Below are positions 1 to 9,002 of a stretch of DNA of 64,000 bases, in pieces. Source of the stretch: Planctomycetaceae bacterium (GTDB taxonomy: Bacteria > Planctomycetota > Planctomycetia > Pirellulales > Pirellulaceae); assembly GCA_002709045.1 (NCBI GenBank), contig PAPJ01000016.1, positions 65,598 through 129,597 on the forward strand, written 5' to 3'. The notes under the pieces were generated by a model. The model ran no database searches and had not been told where the DNA came from. It worked only from the letters and a program-made list of their open reading frames with translations. Each line of letters opens with the position of its first letter. Position 1 is the first letter of the stretch. A program made the position numbers and the translations under genes.

Positions 1-1
1 C

Positions 2-760
2 TGTTCAACATTGGCAGATATCATTGAGTCAGATAATCCATCGGAGACAGCGGCTGCTCTCGTATCAGATCAGGAAATCGCATTGGCCGATGTGACGCTA
101 CTTGCTCCGATCGACCAACAGGAAGTTTGGGCTGCAGGTGTGACTTATAAACGGAGTCAAACGGCACGCATGGAAGAATCTGAAACAAGTGCTTCCTGCT
201 ACGATCTGGTTTACGAAGCTGATCGTCCTGAATTGTTTATGAAAGCAACACCCCACCGAGTTTCCGGGCCCGGGCAGCCGGTTCGTATTCGTTACGATGC
301 AACCTGGAATGTACCAGAACCTGAAATCACCTGTGTTGTATCCAGTAAAGCCAGGCTCGTTGGTTTTACCATCGGTAACGATATGAGTAGTCGTGATATC
401 GAAGGTGAAAATCCTCTTTATCTTCCTCAGGCAAAGGTCTATCGACAATGTGCCGGACTCGGACCATGCATCACTTTACTTGATAGTATGCCCGCTCGCG
501 AAGACACAGGTATTAAACTTCAAATTGAACGTGGGGGCGAAGTCGTTTTTGAAGGGAACTCAGGCGTCAGTGAAATGCACCGTACCTTTGAAGATCTAAT
601 TGGTTATCTATGTCGGGAACAGGAATTTCCAAATGGAGTTTTCCTGATGACCGGAACCGGTATCGTTCCTGATAGCAATTTTACACTTAAGCATGACGAC
701 GTAGTGCATATTACTATTTGTGGAATCGGTACTCTAACCAATCCTGTTGTTCAGGGTTAA
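2..760 (+). CDS. FAH-family 2-keto-3-deoxy-pentonate dehydratase (5' truncated by window edge)
   Basis: The reading frame is open to the left edge, so the N-terminus is missing. The remaining ~250 residues are the C-terminal catalytic part of a fumarylacetoacetate-hydrolase fold. The metal-binding signature is visible: an E-x-E pair (PEPEI) followed 19 residues later by the Asp of GNDMSSRD, then the PLYLPQAKVY segment. The SSRDIEGENPLYLPQAK stretch resembles 2-dehydro-3-deoxy-D-arabinonate dehydratases more than acylpyruvate hydrolases. That enzyme removes water from 2-keto-3-deoxy-pentonate to give 2,5-dioxopentanoate (alpha-ketoglutarate semialdehyde) in the cytoplasm. The next gene, 90 bp downstream on the same strand, encodes the aldehyde dehydrogenase expected to use that product, which supports a Weimberg-type role. 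The exact sugar acid (xylose or arabinose series) cannot be read from sequence. Confidence 0.8.
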   Translation, partial: CSTLADIIESDNPSETAAALVSDQEIALADVTLLAPIDQQEVWAAGVTYKRSQTARMEESETSASCYDLVYEADRPELFMKATPHRVSGPGQPVRIRYDATWNVPEPEITCVVSSKARLVGFTIGNDMSSRDIEGENPLYLPQAKVYRQCAGLGPCITLLDSMPAREDTGIKLQIERGGEVVFEGNSGVSEMHRTFEDLIGYLCREQEFPNGVFLMTGTGIVPDSNFTLKHDDVVHITICGIGTLTNPVVQG

Positions 761-850
761 GTTGTATGAATTTTTGAGACAACATAAATAATGGAATAAT
801 ACTGATTGTTGTGAGTTCAGTCAGATAAGAATAACGAAAGATAATAAACA

Positions 851-2425
851 ATGGAAAAAGTTTTAATTGCCGGGCGATGGCGCGAGGCGAATGCTTTGTC
901 ATCTTTCCAGGCGGCTAACCCGGCCAATCGGGAACTACTCGAGCCACAGTATCCTGTCAGTGCCTGGGAAGATTGTGACGAAGCATTAAATGCTGCAGTT
1001 ACAGCGTCTGTTGCCTTACGGGATATTTCAGGAGCACAGATCGCGGACTTTCTGGAAGCCTATGCGGACGACATTGAACTGAATGCCGAGGCCATTATCG
1101 ATATGGCTCATGCGGAGACCGCTTACCCGAAAGAAACACGTTTAGCCGGCGGTGAAATGCCGCGTACTACAAATCAGTTGCGTCAGGCTGCCGCAGCGGC
1201 TAGAGATGGAAGTTGGGCATTACCGACAATTGATACTGCTGCTGGCATTCGAAGCGTTTATGGTGCGATTGGTCCGGTTTGTGTTTTTGGTCCTAATAAC
1301 TTCCCTTTGGCATTTGGTAGTGCTTCCGGTGGTGATTTTGCTGCCGCCATTGCTGCCGGAAATCCTGTCATCGCAAAGGCAAATTCCTCTCATCCGGGTA
1401 CTACCAGACTCTTCGCTGAATGTGCCCAGCGAGCAGCTGAAGCAACAGCGATGCCCGCTGGAATGGTGCAATTGATTTATCGTACCAGTCACGAAGACGG
1501 AGAACGGCTGGTTTCCGATGCTCGGACGGGAGCTACCGGTTATACAGGAAGTCGTCAGGCAGGATTAAAACTAAAACAAGCTGCTGATCTGACAGGCAAA
1601 CCAATCTACCTTGAACTTTCCAGTGTGAATCCGGTAGCGATTCTCCCCGGGGCCCTGAAGGAAAAAGGAGCTGAGATTGCTGAAGAATTTACGGGAAGCT
1701 GTTTACTGGGGACCGGTCAGTTTTGTACAAATCCCGGTTTAGTGTTGCTGCTGGCAGGAGAATCCACGGATCGGTTTATCCAAGCCGTCACTGCGAAGTT
1801 CGCCGAAGCTCCGGTGGGAACATTATTATCCGCCGGTGTGGAAACGAGTCTGGCATCTAATCTGCAAGTACTTGTCGATACCGGAGCGGAATTACTGGTT
1901 GGTAATACCGCTGTTGATGAAGGCCGTTTTTGTTATGCCAATACACTTTTGCAGGTAACAGCTTCACAGTTCCTAGCAGATCCTGAAACGATGCAGACGG
2001 AAGCTTTCGGTAACAGCTCTTTATTGCTGGTTGCGGAATCTGTGGACGAATTGATTCAGGTTGTTGCAACGCTGGAAGGTAATCTGACCGGTTGTATCTA
2101 TTCAGATACTGCTGGAGCGGATGATGATGCATATGATCAGATTGCCGGTGAGATGCGAGTTAAAGTTGGTCGTCTGTTAAATGATAAAATGCCGACAGGT
2201 GTTGCCGTTTCAGCAGCTATGAATCATGGTGGCCCCTTTCCGGCAACCGGCCATCCGGCCTTTACAGCAGTTGGAATCCCAGGAGCTCTTTTGCGGTTCG
2301 GGATGCTTCAATGTTACGATAATGTAAGACTTCATCGTCTGCCTTGTATCTTAAAAGATGAAAGTCCAAACGGAACTGTTTGGAGAAACGTTGATGGAGT
2401 CTGGACGCAGGCCAATCTGGGTTAA
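851..2425 (+). CDS. Aldehyde dehydrogenase, 2,5-dioxovalerate (alpha-ketoglutarate semialdehyde) type
   Basis: The protein is 524 residues, the size of the NADP-dependent ketoglutarate semialdehyde dehydrogenase branch and longer than most ~490-residue aldehyde dehydrogenases. Visible catalytic features are the N of GPNNFP (about 149-150), the cofactor-loop GYTGSRQAG (about 230-238), Glu255 in LELSSVNP and the nucleophile Cys292 in GQFCTNPG. The N-terminal LIAGRWREA is the usual family start. It should oxidise alpha-ketoglutarate semialdehyde to alpha-ketoglutarate, feeding the TCA cycle. It follows the FAH-family dehydratase gene in the same direction, so the two probably form the lower half of a Weimberg route. 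Upper-pathway genes (sugar dehydrogenase, aldonate dehydratase) are not in this window and may lie to the left. Confidence 0.88.
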   Translation: MEKVLIAGRWREANALSSFQAANPANRELLEPQYPVSAWEDCDEALNAAVTASVALRDISGAQIADFLEAYADDIELNAEAIIDMAHAETAYPKETRLAGGEMPRTTNQLRQAAAAARDGSWALPTIDTAAGIRSVYGAIGPVCVFGPNNFPLAFGSASGGDFAAAIAAGNPVIAKANSSHPGTTRLFAECAQRAAEATAMPAGMVQLIYRTSHEDGERLVSDARTGATGYTGSRQAGLKLKQAADLTGKPIYLELSSVNPVAILPGALKEKGAEIAEEFTGSCLLGTGQFCTNPGLVLLLAGESTDRFIQAVTAKFAEAPVGTLLSAGVETSLASNLQVLVDTGAELLVGNTAVDEGRFCYANTLLQVTASQFLADPETMQTEAFGNSSLLLVAESVDELIQVVATLEGNLTGCIYSDTAGADDDAYDQIAGEMRVKVGRLLNDKMPTGVAVSAAMNHGGPFPATGHPAFTAVGIPGALLRFGMLQCYDNVRLHRLPCILKDESPNGTVWRNVDGVWTQANLG

Positions 2426-2467
2426 TTTTTTACTTAATTAAACGATTCATGAATAGGAATCAGAATC

Positions 2468-4087
2468 ATGCATGTTTTCAAAGCAATGCTTAGTCTGGCG
2501 GTTCTTTTGGTTGTAGGTAGCTTTCTGCTGGCTGATGAAGAGGGACAAATGTTTCTCGATCAGGCAACAGAAGCCAAGCTGAATGCAAAGAATTTCCAGG
2601 ATTTAGAAGAAGTAATCAAGCTTGCGGAAAAGGCAGTGGAGGCAGGCCTAGACGAAGGTGGTAAAGAGTTTGCGATTCAGTTGATTACATCAACGCTGTA
2701 TCAACGCGCGGAGCAACTATCAAATCCTCTGCTATCCGGACGTCCGCCGCAGCAGTGGGTTGAAATGCGTCGGCTTGCTTTGAGTGATCTGGGAAAACTG
2801 ACGAAGTACAATGATCAATTTGCAGATGCCCATCTGTTGATTGCTAAGCTTCAAGCATTGCCAGGTGGAACGCGTAAAACAGGTATTGAGTCCGCTTCAA
2901 AAGCACTTGAATTGTATGAAGATGATGAGCAGCAGGCGAACGCGTTGATTGCCCGGGCTGCACTTCGTGGTGACGCAGGTGAAAAAATCACAGATCTGAC
3001 TAAGGCAATTGAGGTTGATGAAGATAATTCAGCAGCCGTTACCGCCCGCGCTGCCGTCTATTCTCAACAGGGCGACTTTGAACAGGCTGCGAAAGATTTC
3101 CGACGTGTTTTAGAACTCGACGGCGACGATGTGCTGGCAATGTCAGCTCTGGCGGAAGCTCTTGCGCAGCAAAAAGAATTTGATCAGGCAATTAAGATTG
3201 CGAATCAGGCCGTTGAAAAGCAACCTGATGCTTCAGCAGGATATGAATTACGTGCACGAATTCATCTTATGCAGAATGATATCGAAGAAGGTAAGAAAGA
3301 CCTTGATAAGGCAATTGAGATAAATCCAAAGAGCGATGGTGCACTGTTACTTCGCGCCAATGTAGCTCTGGCTGAAAATCGTCTCGAAGATGCCAATAAA
3401 GATCTGGATGCTCTCCAACAGATTAATCCTAATTCACCTCAGTTGTATTTATTAAGAGCTGGAGTGTTAGAGCAGCAGGGGGATTATTATCGTGCGGCTA
3501 AACTACTCGAAGCTCTGCTACAGTTTCTGCCGGCCGATAACGAGATGCGAATTCGTGTGGCGATGGATTATTCCATGGCGGAAGAATTCGAGAGTGCTAT
3601 TAAACAAATCAATGTCGCGATCGAACGGAATAAGGAAGATTGGATTGGCTATTATTCCCGCGCCGATATTTATCTGAGCATGGGTGAGCATGCCAAAGCT
3701 GTTGCTGACTATGAAAAAGCTTATGAGTACAACCAGACGCATGATAATCTGTTGAATAACTGGGCCTGGACTCTTGCAACGTCAGATAATGAGGAAGTTC
3801 GTAATGGTAAGAAATCGGTAGAACTGGCACTTAAGGCCTGTGAGGTATCTGAATATAAGAAGCCTCATATTCTTAGTACTTTGGGAGCCGCTTATGCTGA
3901 AACGGGCGATTTTGAAAACGCGAAAAAATGGGCGAAAAAAGCTGTTGAGATTGGGCGTGACGATATTCAGGAACATCTGGAATTAGAGCTGAAGTCGTAC
4001 GAGGATGGTAAGCCATGGCGGGAAAATAAGGCCAAGGAACGCGAGGATAAGCCGCCAGTGGACCGCTCTAAATTGAAGACTATATAA
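2468..4087 (+). CDS. Exported tetratricopeptide-repeat protein
   Basis: The 539-residue product begins with a hydrophobic signal peptide (residues 1 to about 22, ending FLLA before an acidic stretch). The rest is helical repeat. TPR-type units with the A-x-x-x-Y/F and G-D-F-E-Q-A pattern recur from about residue 165 to 500, for example QGDFEQAAKDFRRVLELD, KEFDQAIKIANQAVEKQP and TGDFENAKKWAKKAVEIG. The C-terminal ~30 residues are very charged (Lys, Glu, Arg). It is predicted to be a periplasmic or lumenal protein-interaction scaffold; no catalytic motif is seen. It sits 4 bp upstream of the pterin dehydratase gene and may be co-transcribed with it, but no functional link is evident. Confidence 0.8.
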   Translation: MHVFKAMLSLAVLLVVGSFLLADEEGQMFLDQATEAKLNAKNFQDLEEVIKLAEKAVEAGLDEGGKEFAIQLITSTLYQRAEQLSNPLLSGRPPQQWVEMRRLALSDLGKLTKYNDQFADAHLLIAKLQALPGGTRKTGIESASKALELYEDDEQQANALIARAALRGDAGEKITDLTKAIEVDEDNSAAVTARAAVYSQQGDFEQAAKDFRRVLELDGDDVLAMSALAEALAQQKEFDQAIKIANQAVEKQPDASAGYELRARIHLMQNDIEEGKKDLDKAIEINPKSDGALLLRANVALAENRLEDANKDLDALQQINPNSPQLYLLRAGVLEQQGDYYRAAKLLEALLQFLPADNEMRIRVAMDYSMAEEFESAIKQINVAIERNKEDWIGYYSRADIYLSMGEHAKAVADYEKAYEYNQTHDNLLNNWAWTLATSDNEEVRNGKKSVELALKACEVSEYKKPHILSTLGAAYAETGDFENAKKWAKKAVEIGRDDIQEHLELELKSYEDGKPWRENKAKEREDKPPVDRSKLKTI

Positions 4088-4091
4088 AGCT

Positions 4092-4460
4092 ATGGATATA
4101 CAGGAAGCTTGCACATTACGTGCAAAACGTTGTGTCCCTTGCGAAGGTGGGGTTCCCAAGTACTCGCTGGAAGAAGCACAGGCTCAGATTGTAAACCATC
4201 AAGACTGGCAGATTATCAAAGATGGCCAAAGGATTCGGCGCGAATGGACAGCGTCAAATTTTATGGCCGCCATGCAATTCTTCAATGCGGTTGCCGAACT
4301 CGCTGAAGATGAAAATCATCACCCAGATATTCATCTGGAAGGCTACCGTCATGTTAGCGTTGAGATCTGGACGCATGCCATTGGTGGGTTGAGTGAGAAT
4401 GATTTCATACTGGCCGCTAAGATCGATGAAATTGAGTGGGCTGGTTCGCCTAACACTTAG
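4092..4460 (+). CDS. 4a-hydroxytetrahydrobiopterin dehydratase (pterin carbinolamine dehydratase)
   Basis: This 122-residue protein has the full fold of the family. The N-terminal CVPCEGGVPKYS motif, the W-x-I strand (DWQII) and the active-site signature DENHHPDIHLEGYRHVSVEI with downstream W-T-H and a late Asp (AAKIDEIE) are all present. The enzyme dehydrates 4a-hydroxy-tetrahydropterin to quinonoid dihydropterin, recycling the cofactor of aromatic amino acid hydroxylases; many bacteria without such hydroxylases also carry it. The start ATG lies 4 bp after the TPR gene stop. Its 3' end overlaps the convergent protoporphyrinogen oxidase gene by 11 bp, so the two transcripts are antisense at their ends. 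Confidence 0.93.
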   Translation: MDIQEACTLRAKRCVPCEGGVPKYSLEEAQAQIVNHQDWQIIKDGQRIRREWTASNFMAAMQFFNAVAELAEDENHHPDIHLEGYRHVSVEIWTHAIGGLSENDFILAAKIDEIEWAGSPNT

Positions 4461-5892
4461 TACCGTTGATGATTCGTTCGGCTGCCTGTTTTCCACTGCG
4501 AACACAAAGCGGTATCCCCACACCGCGGTATGCGTTGCCGGCTAATTCGAGTCCCGGAATAGATTTAAGTTGTTCTTCGATTGAATCAACTAATTCAACA
4601 TGTCCCACATGGTATTGGGGCATTGTATTGGTCCAGCGTGCAATGTCTGTAAATAATGGTTCTCCGTTTACACCCAGAAGGTCTTTCAATTGTTCGCGAG
4701 TTGACTGGATTAGTTTTTCGTCGGCCAGTTCTAATAGCTCCGGTTGTAATGCTCCGCCAATAAAGATCCGAAAAAGCACGTGACCATCCGGCGCACGCCC
4801 GGCAAACTTTTGGCTGGAAATACTGATGGCGATTAATGGTCTGTTCTCTTTGATCGGACTGACGATACCAAAGGCATCGAGTGGATGGTCAACGTTTTTT
4901 CTTGTGTACCCCATCGAAAGCACGCTGGCACCGGCTAAAGGAATTTGGCCGACACTGTTACTCAACTCAGGGAACTCTTTTTTGAGTAGTTGTGCTGTAA
5001 TTTGACTCGAAGTTGCCAATATTATTTTGTCGTAATGACGAACGGCGGATTCCCCTTCAACGGTAACGCTCAGAACATCTTCAACTGGTTGCAATCCTGT
5101 TACCTTGACCCCGTATTGAATTGTATTAGCAGGCAGAGCGTTAACGATTGCATCTGTAAATGATTGCATTCCGTCTTTAGGAGTGACAAACATACTATAG
5201 CGAGCCCCGCTACCGCCAGCATCGCTTTTCCGATTTTTTAACTGTTTTAAACCTCCGCGTATTAAACCGCCTTCGTCACGTTCCATATCAACAAACGTTT
5301 TCAGCGTAGCATTCATACTTAGCTTCTCAGGATCGGCTGTATAGATACCTCCGATCAGAGGCTGAATGATATTGTCAAAGGCTTCCTGTCCGAGGCGTCG
5401 CCGGGTGAAAGAAGCCAGGCTTTCATCAGATGTATCGGTCCGCCGTCGTGTAAATAATTCCCTCAGTACACGTAGCTTTCCTCGCTTGCTTAGCAGTCGG
5501 GTCCGGGCGATTGACCATAGGTTGGTGGGGGTCATCATCGTCCATCCCGATGGCATCTTTTCCAGTTTTCCACGATGGATTAGGTAGGCACCGCGGTTGG
5601 TTGTGTTGGTTTTGATTAGCTGATCTGCAAATCCGATTTCTTCACAGAGTTCGAGTGCCTCCGGTTCACGCGTGATAAACATGTCCGGACCTCGTTCGAT
5701 TAGAAATCCGTTTTGACAGATAGTTTGCAGAATTCCTCCGGCACGGGGGCTGGCTTCGAGCACGGATATTCGCAGATCGGGACGCTGTTTCTGAAGATAG
5801 TAAGCCGCTGATAGTCCTGTTATCCCGGCACCAATAATTGCGACCCGACTGTTTCGTGCAAGTTTATGATTAGTGTCCACGGCTAGCTTCAA
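4450..5892 (-). CDS. hemY: Protoporphyrinogen oxidase, oxygen-dependent HemY type
   Basis: The product is 480 residues, typical for the FAD-containing, HemY/PPOX-type enzyme that oxidises protoporphyrinogen IX to protoporphyrin IX, the penultimate heme step. The dinucleotide-binding motif is VAIIGAGITGLSAAYYLQ (about residues 17-34), followed by the LEASPRAGGILQT second FAD strand. Near the C-terminus GLELAGNAYRGVGIPLCVRSG matches the closing FAD motif of the family. Heme supply fits the several CxxCH cytochromes encoded in this window. The start used is a TTG at 5892 without a clear ribosome binding site; a GTG four codons in is equally possible. It is divergent from the Gfo/Idh/MocA gene, with a 122 bp shared promoter region, and convergent with the pterin dehydratase. 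Confidence 0.9.
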   Translation of the reverse strand: MKLAVDTNHKLARNSRVAIIGAGITGLSAAYYLQKQRPDLRISVLEASPRAGGILQTICQNGFLIERGPDMFITREPEALELCEEIGFADQLIKTNTTNRGAYLIHRGKLEKMPSGWTMMTPTNLWSIARTRLLSKRGKLRVLRELFTRRRTDTSDESLASFTRRRLGQEAFDNIIQPLIGGIYTADPEKLSMNATLKTFVDMERDEGGLIRGGLKQLKNRKSDAGGSGARYSMFVTPKDGMQSFTDAIVNALPANTIQYGVKVTGLQPVEDVLSVTVEGESAVRHYDKIILATSSQITAQLLKKEFPELSNSVGQIPLAGASVLSMGYTRKNVDHPLDAFGIVSPIKENRPLIAISISSQKFAGRAPDGHVLFRIFIGGALQPELLELADEKLIQSTREQLKDLLGVNGEPLFTDIARWTNTMPQYHVGHVELVDSIEEQLKSIPGLELAGNAYRGVGIPLCVRSGKQAAERIINGTKC

Positions 5893-6014
5893 AGGAGAGT
5901 TTTGCTTAAGGAAAAATTCACAAGGTGCTGGAGAATATTAGTATCATAACCTATAAGGGTCACACTCCTAGACAGCGTTTTCTTTTGAATATCAAAGTGA
6001 GTAGAGATAGAGAT

Positions 6015-7118
6015 ATGGTGAATTATCGAATAGGTGTTATCGGTCACACGGGTCGCGGCAATTATGGTCACGGCATCGATACGGTATGGTCACACGTTCC
6101 CGATTGTGAAGTGGTGGCCGTCAGTGACCCTGATCAAGCAGGACAAGCTGCCGCGAAGGAACGCCTCAAAGCACCGGTTACCTATTCTGATTACCGAAAG
6201 ATGCTGAATGATGAGCAGTTGGATATTGTTGCCATCTGTCCCAGATGGTTAGATCAACATCGTGATATGGTTTTGTTTGCCGCTGAGAAAGAACTGCATA
6301 TTTATATGGAAAAGCCTTTTTGTCGCACACTTGAAGAGGCGGATCAGATGGTCGCTGTCTGCGAAAGCAATAAAGTAAAACTTGCTATCGCTCATCAGAC
6401 TCGTTACAGCCCAACGCTTCGTGTGATCAGGGAGTTGATTGAGGATGGCCGGATTGGTGATGTTCTTGAACTTCGCGGACGTGGCAAAGAGGATGGTCGC
6501 GGAGGTGGAGAGGATCTATGGGTCCTGGGGAGTCACATTTTTAACATGATGCACTTCTTTGGTGGTGAACCAACCTGGTGTTTTGCACGGGCCTATCAGG
6601 ATGGTGTTCCGGTTCAGAAGAAAGATGTGTACGAAGGCAATGAAGGTATCGGGTCATTGGCTGCGAATTCATTGACCGCCACCTATGGTATGCAGGATGG
6701 AATCCACGGTTATTTTGCTTCCACAAAGGGCGCTGGTAACGGTGCCCGATTCGCATTGCAGATCTATGGCAGCAAGGGTGTCTTTGATATCAAAACAGGT
6801 TATCGTCCGCTGGCATATCTGCTTGAAGATCCTAACTGGTGTTCAGGTAGATCAGGTAAAAACTGGCAACGTGTTACTTCTGCCGGGGTCGGAAAACCCG
6901 CGCCATCCGGTGATAGCTCGCTCCACGCAGGGAATATTGCAGCCTGTATTGATTTAATCGCCGCAATTAAAGAAGACAGACAGCCCGAGTGCAATATGTA
7001 TGAAGCTCGTACAACTGTTGAAATGATCGCCGCGGTTTATGAGTCTCATCGCCAGAGTGTCCCGGTCGCGATGCCATTAATTCAGCGAAAGAATCCGCTT
7101 ACATTGCTGACAAGCTAA
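6015..7118 (+). CDS. Gfo/Idh/MocA family NAD(P)-dependent oxidoreductase
   Basis: From the chosen ATG the protein is 367 residues and begins directly with the Rossmann strand and loop YRIGVIGHTGRGNYGHG. The frame extends upstream to a GTG at 5925, but those 30 residues have no family counterpart, so 6015 is preferred. Family marks are the cofactor Asp in AVSDPDQ, the catalytic-region EKP (YMEKPFCRTLEEAD) and GSHIFNMMHFFGG in the C-terminal alpha/beta domain. Members oxidise or reduce sugars, inositols and glycoside rings; planctomycetes carry many paralogues and the substrate cannot be read here. No signal peptide is present, so it is cytoplasmic, unlike the many Tat-exported planctomycete members. 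Confidence 0.88.
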   Translation: MVNYRIGVIGHTGRGNYGHGIDTVWSHVPDCEVVAVSDPDQAGQAAAKERLKAPVTYSDYRKMLNDEQLDIVAICPRWLDQHRDMVLFAAEKELHIYMEKPFCRTLEEADQMVAVCESNKVKLAIAHQTRYSPTLRVIRELIEDGRIGDVLELRGRGKEDGRGGGEDLWVLGSHIFNMMHFFGGEPTWCFARAYQDGVPVQKKDVYEGNEGIGSLAANSLTATYGMQDGIHGYFASTKGAGNGARFALQIYGSKGVFDIKTGYRPLAYLLEDPNWCSGRSGKNWQRVTSAGVGKPAPSGDSSLHAGNIAACIDLIAAIKEDRQPECNMYEARTTVEMIAAVYESHRQSVPVAMPLIQRKNPLTLLTS

Positions 7119-7472
7119 ATGTTCCTTGCCTAATGAACAGGTCTTGCTGATATGTCCCTTGATGGAATACGACTGTCAAAGGGTAGCGATTATGATGGTT
7201 ATTCGGCGGAGATTACCTGTTAAGACAATTACACCACTCTTCTTGGCCAAATATCCTCGTTTTCTTGCCTTCTCTAGTTTACCGAACTAATATCGGAATA
7301 GACCTCTTTTCGATGAGATAAGTGACGGAATGTGCGCTTGAATTATTGGCGGAAGTCAAACTCAAACGTATTAGCCCCCTGCGGTAATCCGTAATTTGAG
7401 TTACGTAAACAGAGAAAACAATATTTATGCCGTTCCTGGCTTAGTACAGGGACGAAGACGAGGAATCTCATC
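7119..7472. other. 354-bp intergenic region upstream of DUF1598 gene
   Basis: No coding frame is credible here. It ends with a near-perfect hairpin in the leader of the downstream gene (CGTTCCTG at about 7433 paired with CAGGGACG ending about 7454, one G-U pair), followed by the ribosome binding site GAGGA ahead of the ATG at 7473. The promoter of the DUF1598 gene is presumably inside, but I could not fix its boxes. Confidence 0.5.
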
Positions 7473-8930
7473 ATGTCAACGTCGAAATGTCTTCACAATT
7501 TATTATCGTTGATTGTCGTAGCTGGCTTATTAGTCTTTAGCCCTGCCGTCCACGCTCAATTTGGTGGCGGTGGCTTTGGAGGCGGAGGTCAAGGCGGCGG
7601 TGGTTTTGGCGGCGGCGGACAAGGCGGCGGACAAGGCGGCGGACAAGGCGGACAAGGTGGTGCCGGTGTCGTTATTAATCCCCAGGGTGTGCTGAAGGTG
7701 CAGCATTTTGACATTCGTTTGACACAAAAACGAATACAGGAAGCGCGTCAGGTTCTTGATCCCAATGTTGCTCGTCAAAGTGAATTAAGAAAAGTATCAT
7801 TGACACGTCTCGAAGCAGAAATTGCTCGACGTTTGGAAGCTGGCGAAGGTGTTAGTGATGACATGCGTTATCTTGCTGGTCTGACCAGTATCGATTATGT
7901 CTTCTTCTATCCGGAAACAGGTGACATTGTTGTCGCCGGCCCTGCTGAAGGATACGCCGTTGATCCAGCAGGTCGACCTGTTGGTGTTGCTTCCGGCCGA
8001 GCCATTCTTGAACTACAGGACCTGATTGTTGCCCTGCGTAGTTATGGCCCTGCCGGTAAAAAGGCCAATACCGTTGGCGTCTCTATCGACCCAACTCAGG
8101 AAGGTTTACAACGTATGCAGCAATTCATGGTAAAGGCTGCACCTGCGCTCAATCCTCGTACTACGAAACAGTTCGTATCAGGTTTGCAGAAAAGTCTTGG
8201 ACAGCAGGTGGTCACTGTGGAAGGTATTTCACCGAAAACGCACTTTGCTCAGGTATTAGTCGAAGCAGACTACCGTATGAAACTGATTGGTATTGGTTTG
8301 GAAAAGCCACCGGTTGATATTCGTACTTATATCGGAGCGGCCGTACCGTCATCAGTGAATCGCAATGCTATGGCTCGCTGGTACTTTACACCAAATTACG
8401 AATGTGTTCGGGTAAGTGAAGACAACTTAGCGATGCAGCTGGTAGGTGATGGTGTCAAACTGATCGGGGCTGATGAATTAGTACAGGCTGACGGAACTCG
8501 TGTTGGCAATGGAGCGGTTGATCGGGCTAGTAAGATTTTCCAACAGTCGTTTACTGCGAAATATCCACAACTTGCTTCGCAAGTTCCCGTTTATGCACAA
8601 ATGCGGAACCTGATTGATATGTTGATTGTGGCCGCTTTCATTCAGGAAAAAGACTATTATTCACAAGCCAGTTGGGATCTTGGATTACTTGGTAACGAAA
8701 AGGTTCTTTCGGTTGAAGTTTACCCTGAACCAAAAACTGTCGAGACTGCAGTCAATGCGGTTTGGAAAGGTAACTCACTGATGACACCTATCGGCGGTGG
8801 AGTGGATATTCAGCCTATGACAGCTTTGTCCTCACAGAATCTCCTGCTGGATGCCGACAATGTTGTTCGTAAGACTCATGAGCGAACGACAATTAATGGC
8901 TTACAGGCGGGCCAGTGGTGGTGGGACTAA
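7473..8930 (+). CDS. Exported DUF1598 protein with glycine-rich N-terminal region
   Basis: The 485-residue product starts with a signal peptide (1 to about 28, ending AVHA) and then a Gly/Gln low-complexity stretch of GGGFGGGGQ-type repeats to about residue 66. The remaining ~415 residues match, from memory, the planctomycete family DUF1598: the segments RRLEAGEGVSDDMRYLAGL, ISPKTHFAQVLVEADYRMK and PNYECVRVSEDNLAMQLVG are characteristic. Function is unknown. ADYRMKLIGIGLE suggests a compact alpha/beta domain, and the flexible leader would keep it away from a membrane or wall. A ribosome binding site (GAGGA) precedes the ATG. The gene is monocistronic: 354 bp of non-coding DNA lies upstream and a strong terminator downstream. 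Confidence 0.82.
   Translation: MSTSKCLHNLLSLIVVAGLLVFSPAVHAQFGGGGFGGGGQGGGGFGGGGQGGGQGGGQGGQGGAGVVINPQGVLKVQHFDIRLTQKRIQEARQVLDPNVARQSELRKVSLTRLEAEIARRLEAGEGVSDDMRYLAGLTSIDYVFFYPETGDIVVAGPAEGYAVDPAGRPVGVASGRAILELQDLIVALRSYGPAGKKANTVGVSIDPTQEGLQRMQQFMVKAAPALNPRTTKQFVSGLQKSLGQQVVTVEGISPKTHFAQVLVEADYRMKLIGIGLEKPPVDIRTYIGAAVPSSVNRNAMARWYFTPNYECVRVSEDNLAMQLVGDGVKLIGADELVQADGTRVGNGAVDRASKIFQQSFTAKYPQLASQVPVYAQMRNLIDMLIVAAFIQEKDYYSQASWDLGLLGNEKVLSVEVYPEPKTVETAVNAVWKGNSLMTPIGGGVDIQPMTALSSQNLLLDADNVVRKTHERTTINGLQAGQWWWD
7562..7668 (+). repeat. GGN-rich short tandem repeat inside DUF1598 gene
   Basis: Near-identical units built on GGCGGACAAGG and GGCGGTGG run in tandem and encode Gly-Gly-Gly-Gln and Gly-Gly-Phe repeats. 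The perfect copies around 7617-7656 suggest recent slippage. It is an in-frame coding repeat, not a CRISPR or intergenic element. Confidence 0.8.
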
Positions 8931-8968
8931 TTCTGCCTAGCAATTTTGATTGTTAATTTGCGATATTT

Positions 8969-9001
8969 GGCGAGCCTGGTTTTATCCGGCTCGCCTTTTT
9001 T
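8969..9001 (+). terminator. Rho-independent terminator of the DUF1598 gene
   Basis: A perfect 8-bp GC-rich stem, GGCGAGCC (8969-8976) with GGCTCGCC (8988-8995) and an 11-nt loop, is followed directly by a run of six T. It lies 39 bp after the DUF1598 stop and just before the 3' end of the convergent glycerate kinase gene. Confidence 0.92.
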
Positions 9002-9002
9002 A

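Noticed and set aside
7562..7668. Possible CRISPR-like array
   Set aside because: The units are short in-frame GGN repeats with no spacers.
7530..7778. Alanine/serine-repeat minus-strand frame
   Set aside because: It is the antisense reading of the DUF1598 glycine-rich repeat.
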